DNA from: Agmasoma carcini (nom. nud.)
Lineage: Eukaryota; Microsporidia; Thelohaniidae
Direction: 5' to 3'
Length of the DNA stretch: 34,906 nucleotides
NCBI GenBank assembly: GCA_029232285.1
Contig: JAOXFI010000060.1
Span: 1 to 34,906 of the forward strand
Numbering within the stretch: the stretch's first letter is position 1; each line of letters opens with the position of its first letter. Under the pieces are notes generated by a model, which was not told the origin of the DNA, searched no databases, and was given only the letters and a program-made list of their open reading frames with translations. Both the position numbers and the translations under genes were made by a program. Shown here piece after piece: positions 27,707-34,906 of the stretch.

Positions 27707-28156
27707 TTATTTATGTGAAGAAACTTTCTTTTTTATCTTTCTAAGAGTAACACAATCCTCTTTCATAGACTTCCATTCCAACCGTAACTTATTTTTACAT
27801 TCCGTCCTTACAATAAGCATTTCTTCTGTATTTTCAGCAACAATACCTTTATATTTCCTCCTTAAGACTCTTACACTAACATAATCTCCCTTAAAAACCG
27901 TTTCCCTATTCTCAGGTGGTACAATACTATCAGGACCTTCAATTTCTTCTAAATCATCTTGTATTTCAACATAATTTGCTTTTTTAAACTTAAAAGGGAC
28001 ATTTATTCTCTTTGATTTGCGTATGCTATCTTCAGGCTCATCAAAGGATTCCTTCTTGAACTGGTTTAAATAAGCCTTTGAGGCTCTGTCAAGTATTTCT
28101 CTATATGTATTTGAGTCTAATTCTTCATTTATGTTTTTATAATGAAAATATCTCAT
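27707..28156 (-). CDS. Small basic protein, possibly Pop4/Rpp29-like, 149 aa
   Basis: The N-terminal part (1-45) is charged and helical (YREILDRASKAYLNQFKK). A basic patch RKSKRINVPFKFKK lies at about 46-59 and an acidic linker at 66-84. Residues 88-135 look like a small Sm/SH3-like barrel: FKGDYVSVRVLRRKYKGIV, ENTEEMLIVRT, LEWKSMKEDCVTLR. The tail is basic (KIKKKVSSHK). The barrel order (G-x-V-V-x(4)-Y-G-I-V-x-E-T-x(3)-L-x-V) recalls Pop4/Rpp29, a protein of RNase P and RNase MRP, but the usual K-x-x-P-K near the end is not seen. A KOW/Agenet-type domain is the alternative. A CCC motif lies one base before the ATG, supporting the start. I am confident it is a gene, less of the function. Confidence 0.75.
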   Translation of the reverse strand: MRYFHYKNINEELDSNTYREILDRASKAYLNQFKKESFDEPEDSIRKSKRINVPFKFKKANYVEIQDDLEEIEGPDSIVPPENRETVFKGDYVSVRVLRRKYKGIVAENTEEMLIVRTECKNKLRLEWKSMKEDCVTLRKIKKKVSSHK

Positions 28157-28157
28157 T

Positions 28158-28160
28158 GGG
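28158..28160 (-). promoter_or_regulatory. CCC-like start-proximal signal
   Basis: On the minus strand TTTGCCCA precedes the ATG at 28156. It fits the same microsporidian signal as at 947 and 18119. Confidence 0.5.
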
Positions 28161-28289
28161 CAAATTTTTTAAAATAACTAAATACAAATAAGTTTGATGA
28201 AAGTTAAAGAAAATATTTAAAGTATTGTTTGGTTAGTCTGTTAGTATTAAATACAATTGTGATTTAGTTAATAAGTATATAGTTGTTAG

Positions 28290-28660
28290 TTAGTAAGCTT
28301 ATGGTTGTTAGTCAATTAGATGATTAGTTAGATTAGTTAGTTAGTTAGTTAGTTAGTCAGTTAGATTTAGATTAGGATTAGTTAGTCAGTTAGATTGAGA
28401 CTAGGATTAGTTAGTCAGTTAGATTGAGACTAGGATTAGTTAGTCAGTTAGATTGAGACTAGGATTAGTTAGTTAGTTAGTTAGATTTAGATTAGGATTA
28501 GTTAGTCAGTTAGATTGAGACTAGGATTAGTTAGTCAGTCAGATAGTCAGATTAGTCAGATAGTTAGTTAGATTAGTTAGTTAGTTAGATTAGTTAGTTA
28601 GTCAGTTAGATTAGTTAGTTAGTCAGTTAGATTAGTTAATAACCCAGATTAGCCAGATTA
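28290..28660. repeat. TTAG-based minisatellite
   Basis: A dense array of GTTAGTTAG and GTCAGTTAGATT. The central part (about 28375-28530) repeats a 29-bp unit, GATTAGTTAGTCAGTTAGAT plus TGAGACTAG, several times with few changes. A smaller relative (TTAGTTAGTTAATTAG) lies downstream of the HisRS gene at 30787-30868. The simple TTAG units differ from TTAGG and TTAGGG telomere repeats, and it is internal between genes, so I do not call it telomeric. Confidence 0.9.
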
Positions 28661-29254
28661 GTAAGCTGATATGTTTATCAATTCATTAGATAAATGTTTG
28701 ATTGTTAATTATTTTATATCAGACAGTTATATGCCTTATTATATGGTTAGATAATAAATTACTGTAAGTGTTCGTCTTTAATATATTTATAAATTTATAA
28801 ATAGAATGATAAACATATTTTCTAATGATATTGTAAGAATTTTATCAACTGAAGATGGTATTTTTACATTCTAAAAGCAAGAAACACGTTTCAAATGCAC
28901 AATAAGCCTTGTATAAAAGCAAATTGCGCTGGTAAATATAACCTTGAGTGTAAACAAGAATGTTTTAAGACATCAACTTAGACAAAAAGCATCTAGACAT
29001 GTTTTATCTTTGTTTAATAGTGCACTTTTGAACAAAATTATATATTTGATACGTCATAAAAACCAAAATAATTTCATAACCATCAAATATTTAAACTATA
29101 ACAAAAAATTTAATAATTAATTAATTATCAATGTAGTATTTCAAAATCAAAACTTTCAATACTAAAACATTCAGATAATAAATATTAAGCTTTTATATTG
29201 ATAATAATTCACTTATGATTAAATTTTAAATATATAAATAAATATATAATATAT
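28661..29254. other. No feature recognised
   Basis: AT-rich gap between the TTAG minisatellite and the 20-bp repeats before HisRS. No frame or RNA is recognised. Confidence 0.5.
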
Positions 29255-29432
29255 TCTTGAATTATTTTATCAGTTCTTTAACTATTTTATCAATTCTTTA
29301 TCTATTTCATCAATTCTTTAATTATTTTATCAGTTCTTTATCTATTTCATCAGTTCTTTATCTATTTCATCAGTTCTTTAAGTATTTTATCAGTTCTTTA
29401 ACTATTTTATCAATTCTTTAACTATTTTAACT
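29255..29432. repeat. 20-bp repeat array upstream of HisRS
   Basis: About nine copies of a 20-bp unit of the form TATTTTATCAGTTCTTTAAC, varying at two or three positions (CAG/CAA, TTTTAT/TTTCAT, AAC/ATC). The array stops 17 bp before the HisRS start codon, so it occupies the proximal promoter or 5' leader. Confidence 0.9.
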
Positions 29433-29439
29433 TAAAATT

Positions 29440-29447
29440 TTTTTTCC
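29440..29447 (+). promoter_or_regulatory. T-tract with CC before the HisRS start
   Basis: TTTTTTTTCCAT directly precedes the ATG at 29450, resembling the eS24 signal TTTTCCCAT with two C instead of three. It is a weaker instance of the CCC-like signal. Confidence 0.4.
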
Positions 29448-29449
29448 AT

Positions 29450-30748
29450 ATGAAATCTGATAAGAAGCAAATACAATTAAGATGTCCAAAGGGTACTCAA
29501 GACATCGATCCAAATAAGTTTTCTAACTATAATTTTATTGTTGATAAAGTTAAAAACATCTTTGAGTCTCATAACGCTCAACAAATACAAACCCCAGTCT
29601 TTGAACTACGTGAGATTTTGATCTCTAAGTATGGAGACGATCAGAAGCTCGTGTACAACTTAGAGGACCAGGGCGGAGACATATGCTCCTTAAGATACGA
29701 CCTAACTGTCCCTTTTGCCAGATACTTAAGCTCTAACAAAATTAGAAAAATGAAAAAATATCAAATAGGAAACGTCTATAGAAGAGATAACATATCTATC
29801 GACACCGGCAGGCTAAGAGAATTTACACAGGCTGACATTGACATCGTGGGTGACTCTTATAACAATCTAAATGATATTGAAATATTAATCATAGCAAATG
29901 AAGTAATGAGCACATTTTTTATCAAAGATTATAAAATCAAAATCAACGATAGAAGAATTTTAATGGGTTTCTTGGAATATCTAAAAATCAAAAATAAAAT
30001 GGATATTTGTTCAACAATTGATAAAAAGGACAAGAAAACTGAATTAGATCTAATTAATGAATTTAAAGAAAAGGGTTTAAATGAAAATCAAATAGAAAAT
30101 ATTTTCAAATTTATAAATTTTGATGGAATCGATAAATTTGAGTATTTAAGAGGGTTGAACTGCAATGATCAATTCAACAAGGGGGTTGAAGACATGGAAA
30201 ATATTCTAAAATGTTTGAATATAAAAAATATTGAATTTGATTTAAGTCTGGCAAGAGGTCTTAGCTATTACACTGGTCTAATATTGGAGGGAAGTGTTCC
30301 TAACACAAAGATAGGTTCTGTAATTGGTGGTGGGCGTTATGATGACCTTTGTTCTTCTATTAGCAACCATAAAGTATCATGTGTAGGATTTTCAGTTGGA
30401 GTATCAAGAATTTTAAGTTTGTTTGATTCAAATAATTTTATTGATGAAAAGAAAAAAATATTTGTTGGATGTTGGAGAAACAATTATTTTGAGGAGAGGT
30501 TGAATATTTTAAAGAAATTATGGACTAATAATTTGGTAGCCGAAACTTTTACAAGTAAGAGGGTCAATCTTCAAGATCAGAAAGGCTATTGTAAGAAAAA
30601 TGGGTTTGTAATTGGTATTTTTATTGGTGAAGAGCTAATGACTGATGGAATGGTTAGTGTGCTTGTTTTTGATCATAAAAATGATACAGAAGAGAAGTTT
30701 TACATCAAAGCTGATGAATTGATTGATTTTATTAAGAACTATAAATAA
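29450..30748 (+). CDS. Histidyl-tRNA synthetase
   Basis: The class II synthetase charges tRNA-His. The 432-residue protein starts with RCPKGTQDIDP (11-21), the family's PKGT-D motif. Motif 1 region lies near 45-60. LRYDLTVPFARYL (81-93) and motif 2 (YQIGNVYRRDN at 104-114, then GRLREFTQADIDIVG at 120-134) follow. The histidine-A signature RGLSYYTG is at 269-276, and GGGRYDDL (293-300) and motif 3 GFSVGVSRI (313-321) come next. The C-terminal anticodon-binding domain is about 335-432, shorter and divergent. No organellar targeting peptide is visible, in line with a single cytosolic enzyme. Codons in roughly the first 130 residues use C at the third position more than the rest. The start is the first ATG, next to a TTTTCCAT signal. 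Confidence 0.97.
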   Translation: MKSDKKQIQLRCPKGTQDIDPNKFSNYNFIVDKVKNIFESHNAQQIQTPVFELREILISKYGDDQKLVYNLEDQGGDICSLRYDLTVPFARYLSSNKIRKMKKYQIGNVYRRDNISIDTGRLREFTQADIDIVGDSYNNLNDIEILIIANEVMSTFFIKDYKIKINDRRILMGFLEYLKIKNKMDICSTIDKKDKKTELDLINEFKEKGLNENQIENIFKFINFDGIDKFEYLRGLNCNDQFNKGVEDMENILKCLNIKNIEFDLSLARGLSYYTGLILEGSVPNTKIGSVIGGGRYDDLCSSISNHKVSCVGFSVGVSRILSLFDSNNFIDEKKKIFVGCWRNNYFEERLNILKKLWTNNLVAETFTSKRVNLQDQKGYCKKNGFVIGIFIGEELMTDGMVSVLVFDHKNDTEEKFYIKADELIDFIKNYK

Positions 30749-32149
30749 AAAAGTTAACAGAAATGGTATTCTTGTAGTGATGATATTAATTAGTTAGTTA
30801 GGTTAGTTAGTTATTACTTAGTTAGTTAATTAGTTATTACTTATTACTTAGTTAGTTAATTAGTTAATGTTAATAAAAGTATATACCTCAGGAACCAGAC
30901 TTGGTTCACCTCGAAAAACATAAAAAATTTCCATTGTTGTAAATTTATAATTGATCTCTAAGTATAATATATTGTGTACCTACCCGATAACAACGTTAAT
31001 AATTTTTAAGAAATATATTTAAATTTGAATCTTATAATTTAATATTTTTATATTTTTAAAGTGTGGCTCCATAGATCTATATTTTAGATAACATTAACAC
31101 ATATAACTAAATAAAAAATGATACACTTCCTTGTAAAAAAGTGATATCCCAAAAACGAATAGCTTTTTTATAAAGTTTATCCATCCAATTGCAAACATTT
31201 CACATCAACTGGTAAATAACGTTATTGTTTAAGTTGATAATTATAATATATATTTAATTTAAAATTTACAACTAGGTATGAATTATTTACAATTAGATCA
31301 AGAAATCCTATATTTAATAGAACATTTTAATTTTGAAAAATTGGTCTTGTAAAAAAGTTATACCTTAAATTTTATATTCAATTGCCCTGAAAATAGCTAA
31401 ATCACGCTTATAACATAAATTTTAATCATCAATTAATCCATATTGTATCATCCTTCTTAATATGAATAAAAATGTTCAATATTATTCATATCACAGTGTG
31501 ACAAGGTACATTATCATACCAAAGATATAAATTTAGAATTTTACTATAATATATTGGGCTAATAGTAGTTTAATATTTAATTAAATATGTTTTTTAGATA
31601 ACACTATTAGTAATCCATCATTTGTTTAAAATTACCACTATCTAGGTATCACATGTTAGATCTGCAATGATTATAAAATATTATAACTTTTATCTTTTCA
31701 TTTTAGTGTACCAAAAATTCATCAAACTGTTTTTTTATTCAATAAAGATTTAATCTTTGTTCATAAACTAATGAAGTGACCTTTCCTTACATACTTAGTT
31801 TTTATATTGAAAATATTTTCACTGGAAATTCCATATTTATAAGTAATAAAATTTTGGGTATTTGTGAGGTGTTGTAGGTGTACCAGGCCCGTGTCTGTCG
31901 TCTTGCACCATTTCTATGTAGTAGTATCTTCTTTATATAGTTTGCACACTGTCTTATAGATTATGATTAATCAAAGTGATGATCATCCATAATTCAATAT
32001 ATCTCATTCTGGTTCACAACAGGTATAATCTGGCCTTAATCACTTATTATTTAGATTTTTATCTATAGCAATGAAAATCAATAATAATATGTATATATTA
32101 AATTATAAAAATTGTATTTCAAAAAAAATCTCCTATACATTACTTTGCG
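30749..32149. other. Long gap with repeats, no gene
   Basis: TTAG-type repeats at 30787-30868, then AT-rich DNA. 31200-31315 holds a faint relic of the long transposon end (listed separately). A less AT-rich patch near 31870-31920 (GGTGTTGTAGGTGTACCAGGCC, CGTGTCTGTCG) has no recognisable frame or RNA fold by eye. Confidence 0.45.
31200..31315 (+). repeat. Relic of the long transposon end
   Basis: TTTCACATCAACTGG, then ACAACTAGGTATGAATTAT and GATCAAGAAATCCTATA, align in order with AAACGTAGGTATGTATAAT and GATGAAGAAACCCTATA of the right terminal repeat at 11700-11753. Many substitutions and the short length make this an old fragment. Confidence 0.4.
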
Positions 32150-32446
32150 ATAAGTCCAGAATGATAACGTTAGAAACAACGGCTAATTGAATAAAGCATA
32201 GCCGTGAGGGATACGTATAACCTTGATCACTCTGAAAAACTTGTATGCGGTCATATACAGACACCCCTATTCTTAAAGATATAAGCTAGGATCTACGTGA
32301 TAACACTAAACCAGCTACAATATAAAATGGGATCTATAAAGTCTTACTGTCACTATAACAATCAAACTTTTATACTGCCCTTTACAAAGCACGAATAGTT
32401 ATTAGTCTTTAATATCCGTTTTCGTCTTTTTTACATTCTATTTTGT
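32150..32446 (-). repeat. Dispersed repeat family, copy D (inverted)
   Basis: Read on the minus strand it starts AAAATAGAATGTAAAAAAG and contains CCATTTTATATTGTAGCTGG. It goes on through TTATATCTTTAAGA, TATATGACCGCATACAAG, TTTTTCAGAGTGATCAAGG and TTATACGTATCC. It ends AGCCGTTGTTTCTAACGTTATCATTCTGGAC, close to the end of copy A (AGCCGTCATTTC ... CACTCTG). This is the shortest and seemingly complete copy, about 297 bp, and it gives the best estimate of the unit's two ends. Confidence 0.7.
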
Positions 32447-32691
32447 TTGTAAAAAATGATCGGAAAGGATTGCAATCGCAACTACTTTGTGTCTTATTTC
32501 ATATAAATTAAATTATTTAATATTTGAAGAATGATTTATATTCATAAAGTTTAAGTGATGTAGTTTTTCTCGTAATATTGTATAAAATAATAAATCTTGA
32601 TATTTTGTACGATTATAACCTATAAACTAACTAACTAAAATAATCCACATTGATATTACAACCCTTTAATAAAAATAACAAAGGAATTCAT

Positions 32692-33336
32692 TTATTGTTC
32701 AGGCAAAGATTCTGAATATAAAAAATGTTGAGTCACTTGCTTTGTATTCATAACGCTTTTAACGTAATAATTTTTCATTTCAATATTAATTCTATCAATT
32801 TTATATTGAAACATATGAAAATCACGTGGATTAAAATCTGTAAATAATTTTTGATTATAAGAATTAAGAAGATAAGGAAACAATTGATAATCATCAACCT
32901 GCCAAAATCCTTTACCCCCAGCAGGTTCTATATTAAATTTTTTAATATAAATTTTTATATATTTTGAATATAAATAAAAATTATATAAAATAAAGTCAAA
33001 ATCAGCATTCAAGGTATATAAATAGCATACAAAGTTAAATTCGTGTCCAGTGCCAAAATCCATTCTTATTTCATTCCCAAATGAGTTTTTGAAATAAGAA
33101 ACATCAGGAAGGCTTTCTATAACAGTTATCATTGCTTTATTAGCGAATCTAGACTTATCTTTAGATAATTGTGTTTTTTCTATTAAATCAATAGCAATAA
33201 GAAGGTTTTTGTCAATATCTGTTTCAATTAAAGTATAACTGGTGACTTTGGCTAACATTCTAACTATAAATTTATGTATTAAGTCGTAGGCTTTTGTTTC
33301 CATGAAATTTACATTAGGATTTGTGTGAGTGGTCAT
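32692..33336 (-). CDS. PP2A activator PTPA (Rrd1/Rrd2 family)
   Basis: PTPA proteins (yeast Rrd1/Rrd2, human PTPA) bind PP2A-type phosphatase catalytic subunits and help form their active metal-loaded state, with an ATP site between the two. The 214-residue product keeps the family landmarks: RFANKA (63-68), SYFKNSFGNEIRMDFGTGHE (80-99; family SYFGN-RIDYGTGHE), NIEPAGGKGFWQVDDYQLFPYL (135-156; family EPAGS-GVWGLDDY-FLPF) and a QHF near the end (203-205). Usual length is about 310-390 residues; here the N-terminal and connecting loops are trimmed and the C-terminus stops soon after QHF. The start is the first Met; Met12 is an alternative. The C-rich CTTACC lies right before the ATG. Confidence 0.95.
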   Translation of the reverse strand: MTTHTNPNVNFMETKAYDLIHKFIVRMLAKVTSYTLIETDIDKNLLIAIDLIEKTQLSKDKSRFANKAMITVIESLPDVSYFKNSFGNEIRMDFGTGHEFNFVCYLYTLNADFDFILYNFYLYSKYIKIYIKKFNIEPAGGKGFWQVDDYQLFPYLLNSYNQKLFTDFNPRDFHMFQYKIDRINIEMKNYYVKSVMNTKQVTQHFLYSESLPEQ

Positions 33337-33460
33337 GGTAAGAAAAAAAATTTTATTTTGAAATAAGGATAAAGCAATTATAATTAGCTTAATCTTTCAA
33401 TATGTTTTTATATAGGCATAACATTACCAAAGTATAATATTTATAGTCAATTAACTAACT

Positions 33461-33612
33461 ATAAGAAGATATAAAAGTTATTTTTTACAATATTAAATGG
33501 CTAGGTTTTGATATGAAATAATAATTTATTTTATATATAAGAAGATAGAAAAGTCATTTTATATTATTAAATGGCTATGTTTTGATATGAAATAATAATT
33601 TATTTTATATAT
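33461..33612. repeat. Two 76-bp tandem copies
   Basis: Units start at 33461 and 33537 and share ATAAGAAGATA, TATTAAATGGCTA and TTTTGATATGAAATAATAA. They lie between PTPA and the 345-aa gene, on the 3' side of the latter and within 30 bp of its stop. Confidence 0.95.
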
Positions 33613-33641
33613 AAAACCAAATTCTTTTATTTCAGCAATAA

Positions 33642-34679
33642 TCAAAATTTATTATCAGTTATAATTTTATAAATCTTATTATAAAATTCTTTGTTCTTTA
33701 CTCTAACCGTTATTTGTTCAAAATGGCTGAAGAAAGTTGGTAAGTCAACAAAAATACAAAAAATTAGAAAATTTTCACTTACCTCTTCAATGTTATCAAG
33801 ATAGTAACTTAAGAAATCAAATCTATTAGGTTTTACATTTCTAATTTTAGAAATACCAAAATAATTAAAATCAAATAATTTTTCTGTTGTTATATCAGGA
33901 TTAATGTTCATATCAGGATTAATGTTCATATCAGAAATAGTGTTCATATCAGGATTAATGTTCATATCAGAAATAGTGTTCATATCTTTTATATTATTAA
34001 ATATATATTCTACTATTAGCTTAGAATCATAGCTTTGATACTCATAATTCTTAACATATGCTGCTACAGTCTCTGGTATTCTATTTACACAATAATTAAT
34101 GTATTTAGAATCATTAATACCCTTTCTAAATATCTTTACCCTTAGATTTAAGTTATTCACTTCACAAATATAATAATCTTTGATTTCTATTTTATCAATA
34201 AAACTAAATTTCGTTTTTTCTTCGTAAAAACATAGAAAATTTATTTTTTCTAAAGTCGGATTTTTGTTTATTTCATCAATAATCACATTTTCTATTTTTA
34301 ATTCAATAAATTGATCTAAATATTTATCACTATTGATCAAAATACTTAAACATTCAATGTTAAGTGTTTCCATCACCAATTTAAGTATTTTCTCTTCATA
34401 TTTATCATTTATCACCATTTTTTCACAATAAAAGGATAAAAAATCTTCTTTATAGTATAAAAACTTAGGTAATTCAAGTAAGTCTTTGATTTTAAAGTAA
34501 AATTCATAATTTTCAATATAAACAAAATTCTTTGAAAAATATTCTCTATATTTCTTATTGTTCCTCAAGCATTCTTCTATAAATTTGGTATCATATGGAT
34601 CAGTCTTAAGATTGTTCATTGATTGTATAAACTTTTGATACTGAAGTGGTCTACCTTGAAGAATATCAAGTATGTTCAT
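33642..34679 (-). CDS. Orphan mostly helical protein, 345 aa
   Basis: I do not recognise it. There is no signal peptide or membrane span. The protein is rich in Asn, Ile, Lys, Tyr and Phe and is mainly helical, with segments such as FIEECLRNNKKYREYFSK (33-50) and KILKLVMETLNIECLSILIN (about 97-116). Around residues 232-266 is a short tandem of six-residue units, alternately DMNTIS and DMNINP. That insert looks like a slippage-prone loop rather than part of the fold. After it FNYFGISKIRNVKPNRFDFLSYYLDN and a last helical block follow. A HEAT/ARM-like or scaffold protein would fit, but nothing proves it. It is last in the window, with an AT-rich microsatellite upstream of its start. Confidence 0.75.
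   Translation of the reverse strand: MNILDILQGRPLQYQKFIQSMNNLKTDPYDTKFIEECLRNNKKYREYFSKNFVYIENYEFYFKIKDLLELPKFLYYKEDFLSFYCEKMVINDKYEEKILKLVMETLNIECLSILINSDKYLDQFIELKIENVIIDEINKNPTLEKINFLCFYEEKTKFSFIDKIEIKDYYICEVNNLNLRVKIFRKGINDSKYINYCVNRIPETVAAYVKNYEYQSYDSKLIVEYIFNNIKDMNTISDMNINPDMNTISDMNINPDMNINPDITTEKLFDFNYFGISKIRNVKPNRFDFLSYYLDNIEEVSENFLIFCIFVDLPTFFSHFEQITVRVKNKEFYNKIYKIITDNKF
33893..33986 (-). repeat. In-frame 18-bp tandem repeat in the 345-aa gene
   Basis: Five 18-bp units, read on the minus strand as GATATGAACACTATTTCT and GATATGAACATTAATCCT, alternate. They code for the six-residue units DMNTIS and DMNINP. All copies keep frame, so the array is compatible with function. Confidence 0.95.
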
Positions 34680-34689
34680 ATTTGTTTAT

Positions 34690-34841
34690 TTTGGTTTTAA
34701 ATCTTTTATATTTATATTTATATCTATAATCAATATTTATAGTTAATATCTATATATATATGTCTATATCTATATTTATATTATATTTATATATTTATAT
34801 TTATAGTTAATATCTATATCTATATTTCTATTATATATTTC

Positions 34842-34900
<59 letters not shown>

Positions 34901-34906
34901 CTATAT
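34690..34906. repeat. (TATATC/TATGTA)n microsatellite
   Basis: TATAGTTAATATCTATATCTAT units are followed by about 12 copies of a six-base TATATG unit to the window end. It forms the 5' flank of the 345-aa gene. Its length is likely unstable and could also be an assembly limit. Confidence 0.95.

Noticed and set aside
28290..28660. Telomere-like TTAG array
   Set aside because: Units are TTAG with GTCAG and GATT interruptions and a 29-bp higher-order unit, flanked by genes on both sides; minisatellite fits better than an interstitial telomere.

Overview
The window looks like a piece of a microsporidian nuclear genome, probably a TE-rich, very AT-rich lineage; I cannot name the species. Reasons: eukaryotic housekeeping proteins are encoded by short intronless genes and several are clearly shorter than their usual homologues (Tubby domain of 185 aa, PTPA of 214 aa, Ubc12-like E2 of 139 aa). 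Several start codons are immediately preceded by the CCC-like signal known from microsporidia (CCC directly before the ATG at 950, TTTTCCCAT before the eS24 start at 18124, GCCCA before the minus-strand start at 28156). Fossil transposons are of kinds already known from microsporidia (Tc1/mariner, Merlin, LINE).

Layout. 1-16.5 kb is mainly a transposon graveyard. It holds a solo copy of a long terminal repeat unit (190-632), a Tc1-like relic with another small element inside it (1821-3657), a LINE relic (about 4.0-6.4 kb), a Merlin/ISXO2-like relic (6736-7345), and a 3.8-kb terminal-inverted-repeat element carrying a retroviral-type integrase, best explained as GINGER-like (8684-12457). The last is split by a second DDE transposon with about 370-bp inverted repeats (9496-11753). 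A Tc1-like copy with clean ends and TA duplications follows (14878-16230). Two orphan genes with likely signal peptides (950-1687 and 12793-14298) lie among these elements.

16.7-34.7 kb is gene-bearing: a Ubc12-like E2, a 60-aa orphan, a C1D/Lrp1-like small protein, ribosomal protein eS24, thymidylate synthase, a membrane-segment orphan, a minimal Tubby protein, ribonucleotide reductase small subunit, a small basic protein (possibly Pop4/Rpp29-like), histidyl-tRNA synthetase, PTPA and a 345-aa orphan. Thymidylate synthase and the R2 subunit both feed dNTP supply, and eS24, HisRS and possibly the C1D- and Pop4-like proteins serve translation or RNA processing. There is no operon logic; most genes are separated by several hundred bases to about 3 kb.

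Intergenic DNA is filled with minisatellites (periods of 18, 20, 29, 73, 76, 79, 82 and 105 bp) and with a dispersed noncoding repeat of about 300-430 bp that I find four times (8056, 21540, 25413, and inverted at 32446). That repeat family and the nested integrase element are the least ordinary parts of the window. All alignments were made by eye; no database search was run.
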